Translations under genes and position numbers: made by a program | Part shown: positions 33,220 to 41,761 of the stretch, piece after piece | Layout: each line of letters opens with the position of its first letter | Numbering within the stretch: position 1 is the stretch's first letter | Notes under the pieces: model-generated | The model's input: only the letters and a program-made list of their open reading frames with translations | Told to the model about the DNA's origin: nothing | The model's database searches: none | Source of the DNA: Nitzschia sp. DOCU1 | Lineage: Eukaryota > Bacillariophyta > Bacillariophyceae > Bacillariales > Bacillariaceae | Length of the DNA stretch: 64,000 bases | Reading direction: 5' to 3' | Assembly: GCA_951394045.1 (NCBI GenBank) | Contig: OX595986.1 | Coordinates: 2,695,534 to 2,759,533 of the forward strand

Positions 33220-35417
33220 CTAGGAGGCGCTAATTCTGGCCTTCACAAAGGACTCAAACGCTTTGCATGCTCCTAGAACGCCAGTCTCGCTCTTCGAAGA
33301 ATCGGCAATCAAGGTATCACCGTCTACGAACCGAATGGTCATGTTCAAGTAAGGATTCTCACAAGATTGCTCCTTTGCAGCCTCGGAGAGGGATTTGTCG
33401 TAATCCGCCTTTTCGCTCTTCAACCGATCCTCCACACTCTTGCTCAATTTGGCAACCCATGCCTCCCCCGAAAGTTCTTTGCCTGTCAGATCTTTAACAA
33501 GGTCGAGAAACGGCCTTGCGTTTCCATGCTCCCAGTATGCCTTGGTCAAAGTAGGACCGACGTTTGGGTTGTCAACGATGTACCCGTCCCGCTCCATGAA
33601 GAACGCACGAGTCTGATGGACACACATTTCTGCCAAAACGTAGCTGTGATAGTAACAGCTGGCTTCGTCGCTAATGATGTGTGGAACACTCAACAACGGT
33701 CTCGCCCCCAGTCCTCCTTGAATACGTTCCTCAATTTCATCAGCTAGTTCCTGAATGCGCTCAGTGGTTACCTCATTGTCCGGGAGCTCGTACAGTGCTT
33801 TTTCAAAGTATGGAACAGCAATCATTCCCCGAAGATTTCGGACCGCAAACGGATGAGTAGATTTGATCTCCTCTTCAATGATTTCAAAAGGAATGGGATC
33901 TCCGTCCAAATTCAGTGCGTACTTTGCTCGCCACGCCGCATCGTCTACCAAGGCGTCTAGAAACATACTTTGGCCTTCCGCCAAGGCAGCACTAAAGGGG
34001 GCTCGCTCCTGTCCAAAAAGAGGGCTTGGCTGTTTGATGTTCGCAAAGTGCTGTGGAGGAAAAATTGTGATAATATACGTGAGCTCCGAGGCCAACCCAG
34101 ACAACAGGTCAATGGCAAAACAAGAAAGAACTTACCGCTGCATGGCCCGCTTCGTGCATAAGAGTTGTGAGAGCCCTGTGCCCACTTCCAATCGCTTTGG
34201 GATTTGCCAGTGAGGTAAAGTTGGCTTCGGATGGCTGCCAACTTCCATCAGGTTTGGTCCATGCAACTTTTGGCCAGTGACAAAACCCGTTGCTGTATTT
34301 GTTCCGACGTTCCAACAAATCGAGGTTCATTGTTGACCCTTCGTATTTGATGCCGAGTTTTGCGTACGATTGGACATACATTTCTGGTGCCTTGGCAAAC
34401 GGAAAGTAGGGATCCTATCGGGCAGCCTTTCGGTGAGGACGAGAATGCCAGCAGCAGACAAAGCCACAATTCACCACGTCTTACCATCTTTTCTAGCACA
34501 CTGCCTGCCAACATGAAAGAAGTGTTCCAAGGTTTCAATGCCTCGGCGCCATGCCTTTTCTCCAATTCCTTGATGGACGCTTCCATGATTGGGCGAGTAT
34601 CCCTTTCCAATCCATCTAGAATTTCGAACAATTTATCTTTGCTCATCGCTTCCGCGTTGGTGACTTTGTAATCATAATAATCGGCAAACCCCAATGCCTT
34701 GGCGAGTTGGTTTCGCAATTTGATAATCTCCACGAACCCATTTTCGCACACAAATGGGCCAATGGTCCGAAGTCCCTCGTACGCCGATTTGCGAAGCGCC
34801 TCGTCCTTGTTCGTAGTCATCAAGTTGCGAAGGCCGACCGACGAGAGCTCTTCAAAAGTACCATCTGGTTTGGTGTGTCCAAGTTTCATTCGGTTTCGCT
34901 TCATCTCCAATTCGCTTTCCATTTTGCTCGTCGCTTCGCGGATCTCCTTGATTTTGGGGCTGGTGGCGTAGCATTTACAAGTTCGGATAATGACATCGAG
35001 GCATTTTATGAGATCCTTCGGTGCCACATCTGGAAGAGATTCACGAAGCTTTTCTGCCTTTTCAATAGTGCCATAGTCCGATAAGAGATTCTCCCTATAA
35101 AGCAAGAGCGATTGAGAAAACAGCCAACATACCACTGCCGCCCCACTCGATGATTGCTTTACCTACATTTCTGTCTTTGTCTTGGACAGATTCTCTGCTG
35201 AGAAAGTCAAATCTTCCGTGTCCGATAAGGCCATCTTTGTCCCCCAGAACTGCTGTTCAAATGCAAAATGCTTGACTTCGTAGGACTTGTTAAACTCGTC
35301 CACAAACGCCTGGGCAACCTCGATCGCCTTTGCCGCTTCGGATCCCATCGTTGCCGCACTAAACTCCAACGACACTGCTGCCAAATAATAACAAAATAGA
35401 CGGAAACCAAGACGCAT
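33220..35417 (-). CDS. M3 family zinc oligopeptidase (thimet/oligopeptidase F type)
   Basis: Zinc metallopeptidase that cleaves short peptides. Exons are 35417-35167, 35094-34485, 34414-34136 and 34050-33220 (656 residues). Introns of 70-85 bp are GT-AG; intron 1 uses GTAGGT and splits the Met codon before ENLLSDYG. The zinc-binding motif is split across the last junction: TTLMHEAGHAA | HFANI, with HEAGH as the H-E-x-x-H site. Downstream EGQSMFLDAL supplies the third ligand Glu region, and DEASCYYHSYVLAEM is the conserved C-terminal helix with its YYHSY motif. The N-terminus (LGFRLFCYYLAAVSLEFSAA) looks like a signal peptide, suggesting a secretory or organelle location. The helical lid domain fills residues 30-330. 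Confidence 0.92.
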
Positions 35418-35845
35418 AAAGAGCTTGGGTCAAGTCTTTTGATCTTCCTCTGGTGTACAGGGGACAAGTCAAGCCAAAGATGCGGTGTGGACATTGGCTG
35501 TCCTATTGCGACTACCGCGTTACTACCGGTAATCGACAGACAGTCAGTATTATTAGCCAACTGTCAACTGGGTGCGACTTCGCCATGGCTGCAAAACGCG
35601 CGCGAAACCACCTCTCGATTATGGCCCCCGCGCCGGCGACGACAGCTTCCCCCTAAAGTGAGTCACGCCGGGCGGCTCTTCCGATTTCGATCGTATCTTT
35701 CGTTTCCCGTCACTCTCCGATGCCTTCGATCCCTTCCCATTGACACCTTCCGGTTGCCGGGGCCGAGAAGGTTCTCAAACAAGCTTCCCGCATAAATCGA
35801 AGGAAAAAGAAATCAAACAAAGGCACCACCGAACGAAACAGCAAC
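35418..35845. promoter_or_regulatory. Divergent promoter region
   Basis: About 430 bp between the M3 peptidase and SBDS-like start codons. No repeats or RNA genes recognised. Confidence 0.4.
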
Positions 35846-36205
35846 ATGACTATTGAGCAACTGACTTTCACCACCGAAGATGGCTGCACCATGGTATGCT
35901 TGGTCGACGACGAGATGCTCGGCAAGTATCGCCAGCACGAAGAAGGAATCACAGCTAGCCACGTCGTGGACAGCTTTGACATCTTCAAGTTCGAGTCCGG
36001 GAAGCAAGGAGCCATGCTTCGCCCTTCCAAGGCGGAATTGAACTCGGTATTTGGAACTGCAAATAAGGATGATGCTATCGAGTTCATGCTTCAAAAGGGC
36101 CAGCTGCCTGTGCACCGTGCCAAGAAGAACAAAGGTGGCGATTCAGGCTCCAATGTCAACGCGAACTCTCGCTTTCATGTGGAACGATCGGGCCGTCCCC
36201 TTTAA
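35846..36205 (+). CDS. SBDS N-terminal (FYSH)-like small protein
   Basis: Single exon, 119 residues. The central part (VVDSFDIFKFESGKQG, SKAELNSVFGT, EFMLQKGQLP) matches the N-terminal fold of SBDS, and its size matches the single-domain relatives of yeast Rtc3/Yhr087w rather than full ribosome-maturation SBDS/Sdo1 (about 250 residues). It therefore lacks the C-terminal SBDS domains. A role in RNA metabolism is inferred from the yeast relative. The C-terminal tail is Gly/Ser/Asn-rich. A clean ATG in ACATG context at 35846. Confidence 0.82.
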   Translation: MTIEQLTFTTEDGCTMVCLVDDEMLGKYRQHEEGITASHVVDSFDIFKFESGKQGAMLRPSKAELNSVFGTANKDDAIEFMLQKGQLPVHRAKKNKGGDSGSNVNANSRFHVERSGRPL

Positions 36206-37025
36206 ATCACCCTATCATAGCTTCACTGTTTGTGGCTTGATGACGATACGAGGCAACGCTGTGCTGTTTCTGACGACGAGAACCAACTCGAGAATATGCT
36301 TGATGTAGTGACGGAAAATGGCAATAACAATAATTAGTGCATTGGCGTTGATATTGAATAATCATCAGATATGCATTTGGAAGATGGTGTAGTGCTTGTT
36401 CTTTCCTATTTTTTCGTGCTTTTGGAGAAGAGCTACTAGCGATACAGCTCGCGGTCGGTGTAGTTCTGTGGGTGGTCGACGCCATAAAAATGACGTCAAA
36501 ATGACGCTACCGATGTGTAGTTTGTCGATGGAATCCAAAATGCCAACAAAGTAATACGAATAGGCAACGAGAAATGGGTGACGAGCAGCTGACGATCCAC
36601 CATTCTTATTACGAGGACGACACGAGCGGTTAAGGCTAATACCATTGTCTCGAGCGTTCGTGTTCAATTTCTCCCCAAAGACAGTATGCTGCAGCAAACA
36701 ACCACTGGACTACTGAATGATTCTTTCCTTTTTTGTTGGAAGTGGTGTGGAGATGGCCCCAAAGGACTCTTGAAAGTGTTTTCGTGCAGTATTAAGAATT
36801 ACAAACGACGGCTCATATCAAAACAGGGACCAGCGTTTCGCAATCGTTGCCTCTAGAAGACCAGCCCAACAAGCAAACTAGAAAGTATTTCACGTCAAAA
36901 AGACATTGCCTCATTGATCGGCGATAACGAGCCAGTGCTAGGGTACAAAGAAAAATGATCTTTTGCCATGAAGTCACCGAAACACCGAAAACAACCAGGT
37001 ATTTCGTAGGTTTCAATGGTCGATT
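36206..37025. other. Convergent intergenic region
   Basis: About 820 bp between the 3' ends of the SBDS-like gene and TOM22. Small open frames only. It contains a CRE-type pair at 36491-36507, unusual for a region flanked by two gene ends. Confidence 0.45.
36491..36507. promoter_or_regulatory. Paired CRE-type sites TGACGTCA + TGACGC
   Basis: Perfect TGACGTCA at 36491-36498 and TGACGC at 36502-36507, 3 bp apart, the same pair of words as upstream of the plastid oxidoreductase gene. Neither flanking gene starts here, so this may be chance or mark an unannotated transcript. Confidence 0.3.
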
Positions 37026-37446
37026 TTACTTGGCTTTGTTAAGAGACGCAACCGGAGGGCTATGTAGTGATGCTTCGAGAAATCCCATTTCTTGTAGTTG
37101 TCGGTCACTGTGGCCTTGATTTCGTAGCTCGGCTACTTGCGTTCTCTCGGCCGCAATCATCTGAAGGACAAGATGCAACAAACAACGATCAGGACGGGTT
37201 TTGCATATTCACTACCATTCCAAAGTCAGATAAAATGCTTACCACTACTTCTCGGTTGATCTCAAATATAAGGGGCATCAAAATAACCATCGAAGTGGAC
37301 GCCAAGATCAGCCCAATTCGTCCTCCCTTTTGCGCAAGCCACCACGACCAATCTTTTGCAAGGATTCCACCGGCATAGAAAGAATTTCCCGCCTTGATGA
37401 AGAAGCCTTTGATCCCACCCACAGGCTTGTCTGAAGAAGACCCCAT
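37026..37446 (-). CDS. TOM22: Mitochondrial import receptor subunit TOM22-like
   Basis: Tail-anchored subunit of the outer-membrane TOM complex. Exons are 37446-37243 and 37160-37026 (112 residues); the 82 bp intron has GTAAGC/CTTCAG borders in phase 0. Without the splice the frame runs into unrelated residues and stops at 37189. With it, the transmembrane segment ILASTSMVILMPLIFEINREV is followed by a helical tail ending in LQEMGFLEASL. The pattern (transmembrane helix ending L-I-x-E-x-x-R-E, then an ASL tail) matches plant TOM22/TOM9. The cytosolic receptor domain is very short, as in plant TOM9, rather than the acidic domain of fungal Tom22. Divergent from DHFR. Confidence 0.8.
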
Positions 37447-37808
37447 ATTCTAATTCGTTTGATGAAATTCCCTTGGGAGTAGCAAGGAAAGTAAGTTGTG
37501 GCGGGGAAGTACCCGAAGAAAAAGACGGCTCCCGCCGCCACACCCGCCATCGTCGCCGCTCTTCATGTTTGGGACCACACAGACGGAAACCACTGCGCGG
37601 TCTCGCGAATGTGATTGGTGCGGACGAAGCCCAGACGAAAGATCCAAATCGCCAAAATATGCCGCAATTCACCTCCATTGTCTCACCTTCATTCTCGATG
37701 TCCAGTAGACTCTTTGCCACTAGAGGTGTTTGAGGCCACTGAATACACTGCTAAAGGAATGATTGAGGAGCATGTGTTGGAGCTTCTCAATACGTATCCG
37801 GATCCAAG
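37447..37808. other. Divergent region TOM22 / DHFR with an unassigned coding-like stretch
   Basis: Separates the two start codons. On the plus strand a frame through 37694-37812 reads like protein (a Glu-rich helix), but it ends in TGA before the DHFR frame and could not be joined convincingly to it. Confidence 0.35.
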
Positions 37809-38703
37809 ATGATTGTTATGTGCGCCTTTAGGTCTCTCAAGATCACGGGGAAACGAACATGGGCGAATGGGAGGAAATCTCAGTTTGCACCTACACAATC
37901 GTCTCCAACGTCCATGGTAAATACAACTTCCTCACTCGGTATCACTGCTAGACGGCTACTATCTTTGAAAGCTAAGGTAAGTTTAATGTATTGAATTGGC
38001 AAGAGGTTTGATGGCGTAAATATGATTGATTCGTCACGGACAATTTCTCATCGTGAATGCGCCGTTATTTGCCGATAAGTCTTCGCCGATCGATAGATTC
38101 GGGATCATCGCGGCCATGTCGAGAGATGGAGTCATTGGTATTAACGGCGATATCCCATGGAAGATTCCGCTCGATCGCAAGCTTTTCAAGCAAATCACCG
38201 ACAAAAGGATCATTATCGTTGGCAAACGAACATTCGCGGAACATCCGAAACTGGCACACATCAATCACACAAGGCATTGTATTGTCGTTTCAACTTCCAT
38301 GAAGACCATTGACGCAAATCCAAAGGACGCACCAGAGACTAGCATCCAACTGGCAAGATCATTTCCTGAAGCGCTTGCCATTGCGAGGGACTTGGAGTTT
38401 GGGGGTTTGGACAATAAGACGGCGGTGCGCGACGGCCCAAACTGCTGGGTCGCCGGCGGAGAACAACTGTACAAGGAGGCTTTGCAGCACGATTCAGCGG
38501 TTGAACTACATCTAAGTGTCGTTGACGTGGAAATCGACAAAGGAGCCCGAGGAGACATTGGTTATGTTTCAATGTTTCCATCTCGCAGTCTTTGGGCCGA
38601 CCAATACAAAGAATGGACGAAAGTGGAATATCCACGGGACCTCGACGCCCCAAGTTTTACATACTATGTCTACCGGCAAAAGAGGAATGGTTCTTGCTCC
38701 TGA
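37809..38703 (+). CDS. Dihydrofolate reductase, stand-alone
   Basis: NADPH-dependent reduction of dihydrofolate to tetrahydrofolate. Exons are 37809-37976 and 38080-38703; the 103 bp intron (GTAAGT/GATAAG) is in phase 0. It is needed because the long exon has no usable ATG before the core. Start 37809 gives 263 residues; 37914 (MVNTTSSLGITARRLLSLKA) gives 228 and an Arg-rich, acid-free N-terminus typical of mitochondrial import. The core shows FGIIAAMSRDGVIG, DIPWKIPLDRKLFK with the catalytic Asp, IIVGKRTFAEHP and the NADPH loop WVAGGEQLYKEAL, closing with FTYYVYRQ. No thymidylate synthase domain follows, unlike the fused DHFR-TS usual in diatoms and plants. Confidence 0.87.
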
Positions 38704-39104
38704 GGAATTGTTATGCACCAATCTCTACGGGCGAAAGAGGAAAGATTGCTCCTGACGAACACACTTTCCCACGGCTCTACCAACCAACAGTAGTGGTCAA
38801 TACTTTTCGAACTAGCTTAAAAGCGACAAAAAGGACCAATTTCTCAACCGTCGTCGTCCCCTTTTATGGCGTTGATCAGCCTCCGAATAGTCGAGGACGA
38901 GATTTCAAGGCGCAAAAACTGCCGGTCGCACTCTAGAGATTCGTCTACGATACATCTGGTTCCCGCAACAAATTCGCAACGGAAAGGAACGGCATGTACT
39001 ACTTTAGTATACTAGCTACTCGTGCAAATGAATAAATACATGGCCTCAAGCGCTCAGTGAACATTAGCAAGAGGTTCATCCCAATGAGCGCCGACATAGT
39101 ATTC
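38704..39104. other. Convergent 3' intergenic region
   Basis: About 400 bp between the DHFR stop and the stop of the Dabb gene. No gene or repeat recognised. Confidence 0.45.
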
Positions 39105-39521
39105 CTATGATTGCTTGAAATCCTTCCCTTCATATTGAATAGCTGAGCGTGATCCCGGCAGCACCACATTTTTCAGTTCTCGCAGAAACGCCAAGTGTGC
39201 CTCGTGCTCATCGTACTTTTGGTAGTCCTCGACCGAATCGAAGCATGCGGACCAAACAATCATCTTGTTTTTCCCTGCAGGATGATTTTGGCCGGCTTCT
39301 AGCTTTAAATCACATCCCAATTCGTACGACTTGATGCAAGGGATTTTCTTTGGAAGATCAAGGAGTCCGTTCTTGATCTTGTTGATTTCACCTTTGGAAA
39401 CCCCATCTTTGAAACTAAACATGACGGTGTGTTTCACAATAGCTCGGCCTGCTGCTGCTGTCGTGAATAGTCGGTACAACATGGTGACGATGGCAATCCA
39501 AAAGTTGTGTCTTGCATTCAT
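39105..39521 (-). CDS. Stress-responsive A/B-barrel (Dabb) domain protein
   Basis: Single exon, 138 residues. From residue about 30 it matches the dimeric alpha/beta barrel (Dabb) fold: IVKHTVMFSFKDGVS, then a helix, LPKKIPCIKSYELGCD, and the DYQKYDEHEAHLAFLRE helix. Dabb proteins form small dimers and are often stress-induced; catalytic function is unknown. The first 28 residues (IAIVTMLYRLFTTAAAGRA) could be a targeting peptide; METs at residues 1 and 14 are alternative starts. Its ATG overlaps the TGA of an upstream same-strand frame by four bases (ATGA). Confidence 0.87.
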   Translation of the reverse strand: MNARHNFWIAIVTMLYRLFTTAAAGRAIVKHTVMFSFKDGVSKGEINKIKNGLLDLPKKIPCIKSYELGCDLKLEAGQNHPAGKNKMIVWSACFDSVEDYQKYDEHEAHLAFLRELKNVVLPGSRSAIQYEGKDFKQS

Positions 39522-39895
39522 ACTGTTGTGGAAGGTGAAGTTTCTTCCGAAATGGATTCACTTTTGCTTCTACGTAGCGGTCCAAAGTTGCCAGCCCCAT
39601 CATCAACATCAACTCGCATGGAGAACTTTTTGACAAGCGTGATCCACGCATTCTCTGGCAAAAGATGTGTGACGTCCGTCGCAATCGGCTCGCGCGGGAA
39701 GCACATGAAAACCCGAGCGCGCTGGCTCTTTTCTTGGCCACTCCAAATTCGCGTCTTGACGTCGTCGGCAGAACTCATCGTCGCCAAATCACATGAGTCA
39801 CACACGCTATTGACTACTTTCTTCTGACCATGGCTTTTTGTGTTGTAAACTCTTGAAAGGGAGGTTCCAAACGCAATTGGCACAATTGCAACCAT
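39518..39895 (-). CDS. Possible small hypothetical protein
   Basis: Open frame of 125 residues from an ATG at 39895 (MVAIVPIAFGTSLSRVYN) with a short hydrophobic N-terminus and a central part (RVFMCFPREPIATDVTHLLP) that looks protein-like. It overlaps the start of the C2/U-box gene by two bases on the opposite strand, and the Dabb start by four on its own strand. The frame also continues upstream, antisense to the C2/U-box gene. It may be a gene, an upstream exon of the Dabb gene, or chance. Confidence 0.3.
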   Translation of the reverse strand: MVAIVPIAFGTSLSRVYNTKSHGQKKVVNSVCDSCDLATMSSADDVKTRIWSGQEKSQRARVFMCFPREPIATDVTHLLPENAWITLVKKFSMRVDVDDGAGNFGPLRRSKSESISEETSPSTTV

Positions 39896-41693
39896 GGCAA
39901 GCAATAGCGAAAGCGACACCCCAGCAGTTGCCGCCTTTCCCATTAGTTTGGAAGAGGATTCGACGCTCCTTCCCGACCCAGACGAAGATTTTCCTGATTT
40001 AGACCAGCAGGACTCGTCCGAAGACCCCACACAGTTCGTCAAACCTGGAAAGAAGGACGGTCTCGAAAAGGGAGGAAAAGATTCAACGACCGACTATGTT
40101 CCGCAGTATATTCTAGGCACTTTGGTGGTTCGTGTGGTGGCAGCGCGAGACTTGGAGCCGGTGCAAAAGGGGGGGCTGGGTTCGATCGTTTTTGGCAACG
40201 GAAAGCGTTCGGCTAGCAAGAATTCGGGAGGCGGAACCGCAAATCCATATGCCAGTGTCAAGTTTGGCAATAGCACGCAACGAAGCTCCGAAGTGTACGA
40301 TACCCTGGATCCAATCTGGCCGCGACAGGAAGCAATGTTTATGGACGTTTCGTTGCCGGCGGCTGAAGTTGCCCACGCCGATGCCACTGAGAGTACCTCG
40401 TCCTATGAGACAACCGAAACTCCCACGGAACAAAATAGCAAGGTGTATCAAAAGCCTTCGACAATATTGACTGTAGCCTTGTTTCATACGGCTGAGGTAG
40501 GGCGAGTGAACAAGGTTCCGAATAAGGGAATGTTCAGCGGTGATAGCAACGACATGTTCATGGGCATGGCTTCCATTGATTTGCAACGGCTCTTCACGGG
40601 AAGAGACCACACGTTTGACGGCTGGTTACGACTTTCTGGTACAGAAACCTCACGAGGTTCCGTCCGGATAGTTTGCGAGTACGAGCCCAGTGATCCACCG
40701 CCGCGCCCTGGTGATTACTGCCGATTCACACGATTTTGCAACCCTCGCGATTTATACCCCCTGCAATGCGGCCGACAGTTTCGAATCGCCGAGGTCGACG
40801 GGGACACTGTCCTCATTTCCTATACGACTCAGGAAGGCTGGGTTTGTACATTCCAAGCACACCGATTCATGCTAATTTGTGAAGAGCGCCATCATAGTAC
40901 AATAGAGGTCGCTCAGGACGAGATTGCTTCGATGCGGGAGCGACTTGCGCACTCCCCTCTGGTGCATTCCATTGCAGGAACAGTCGAACGCGTAGCAGCG
41001 GAAGGTCTATTAAGCGTCGGGGAAGAAGTCGTTCACGGAGGTCTCAGTTTATTCAATCGTTGGTTTTCGGGTGGCGTGGAAACAATAATCGAAGACGTGG
41101 CCAATGCCACAAACTGGGATGGGCGACACAACCCCGATGCTGCCGACGATCTGGATTTGCCAAACTTGAGATCTTCGGATGTCGATGACGATGGTGATGG
41201 CAACCATGTCAGCAGTGGTGGGTACAATGAGAAGATGGATTCCAAGCTGCCGGCTGTCAGTCAGGTTGCACTTCCATCGATGGAGCCAGAGCCTCTTCCG
41301 AACATGCCGTCTTGTCCCATCACTGGTTTTCCAATGATCGATCCTGTCGTGGCGGCGGATGGCCATACCTACGAACGCAGCGCTATTGCTCGATGGCTGA
41401 CAACCAGTAATAAGAGTCCTATGACGGGGTCGATCCTTCCACACAAGAATTTGGTGACGAACTATGGCCTCCTGTCCAGCGTTCAAGAAGCAGCCGCCCG
41501 TGCAAACAGTCAGAATTCCTGGAGACCAGATATTCCTACCAGGATTGAAATCGATGACTCGGCGTCGGTGGGACTAACCCTTGTTCCATCCATGGAAACT
41601 ATGGAAACCATATCCATGACACCGTTTGCGCCACAAGAGGTTCCCAATGCTGCTGCTGCGGCTGCACCTTCAACCGACGACGATTCCACATAG
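39894..41693 (+). CDS. C2-domain / U-box E3 ubiquitin ligase
   Basis: Single exon, 599 residues. Residues about 70-250 form a C2-like beta sandwich (TLVVRVVAARDLEP, NPYASVKFGNSTQRS, DTLDPIWP, closing SVRIVCEYEP), suggesting membrane or calcium-dependent lipid binding. Some Asp ligands appear missing, so calcium dependence is uncertain. Residues about 280-330 form a small beta barrel (RQFRIAEVDGDTVLIS). Residues about 473-545 are a U-box: CPITGFPMIDPVVAADGHTYER and AIARWL, then SPMTG and the closing helix. U-boxes bind E2 enzymes without zinc. The C-terminus is Ala-rich. The target is unknown. Confidence 0.88.
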   Translation: MASNSESDTPAVAAFPISLEEDSTLLPDPDEDFPDLDQQDSSEDPTQFVKPGKKDGLEKGGKDSTTDYVPQYILGTLVVRVVAARDLEPVQKGGLGSIVFGNGKRSASKNSGGGTANPYASVKFGNSTQRSSEVYDTLDPIWPRQEAMFMDVSLPAAEVAHADATESTSSYETTETPTEQNSKVYQKPSTILTVALFHTAEVGRVNKVPNKGMFSGDSNDMFMGMASIDLQRLFTGRDHTFDGWLRLSGTETSRGSVRIVCEYEPSDPPPRPGDYCRFTRFCNPRDLYPLQCGRQFRIAEVDGDTVLISYTTQEGWVCTFQAHRFMLICEERHHSTIEVAQDEIASMRERLAHSPLVHSIAGTVERVAAEGLLSVGEEVVHGGLSLFNRWFSGGVETIIEDVANATNWDGRHNPDAADDLDLPNLRSSDVDDDGDGNHVSSGGYNEKMDSKLPAVSQVALPSMEPEPLPNMPSCPITGFPMIDPVVAADGHTYERSAIARWLTTSNKSPMTGSILPHKNLVTNYGLLSSVQEAAARANSQNSWRPDIPTRIEIDDSASVGLTLVPSMETMETISMTPFAPQEVPNAAAAAAPSTDDDST

Positions 41694-41761
41694 ATCTCGA
41701 GGGCGCTATTTTAGAATTAGAACCAACAGAAGTTATAAAGTAGTGTCGATGATAGGTTGTC

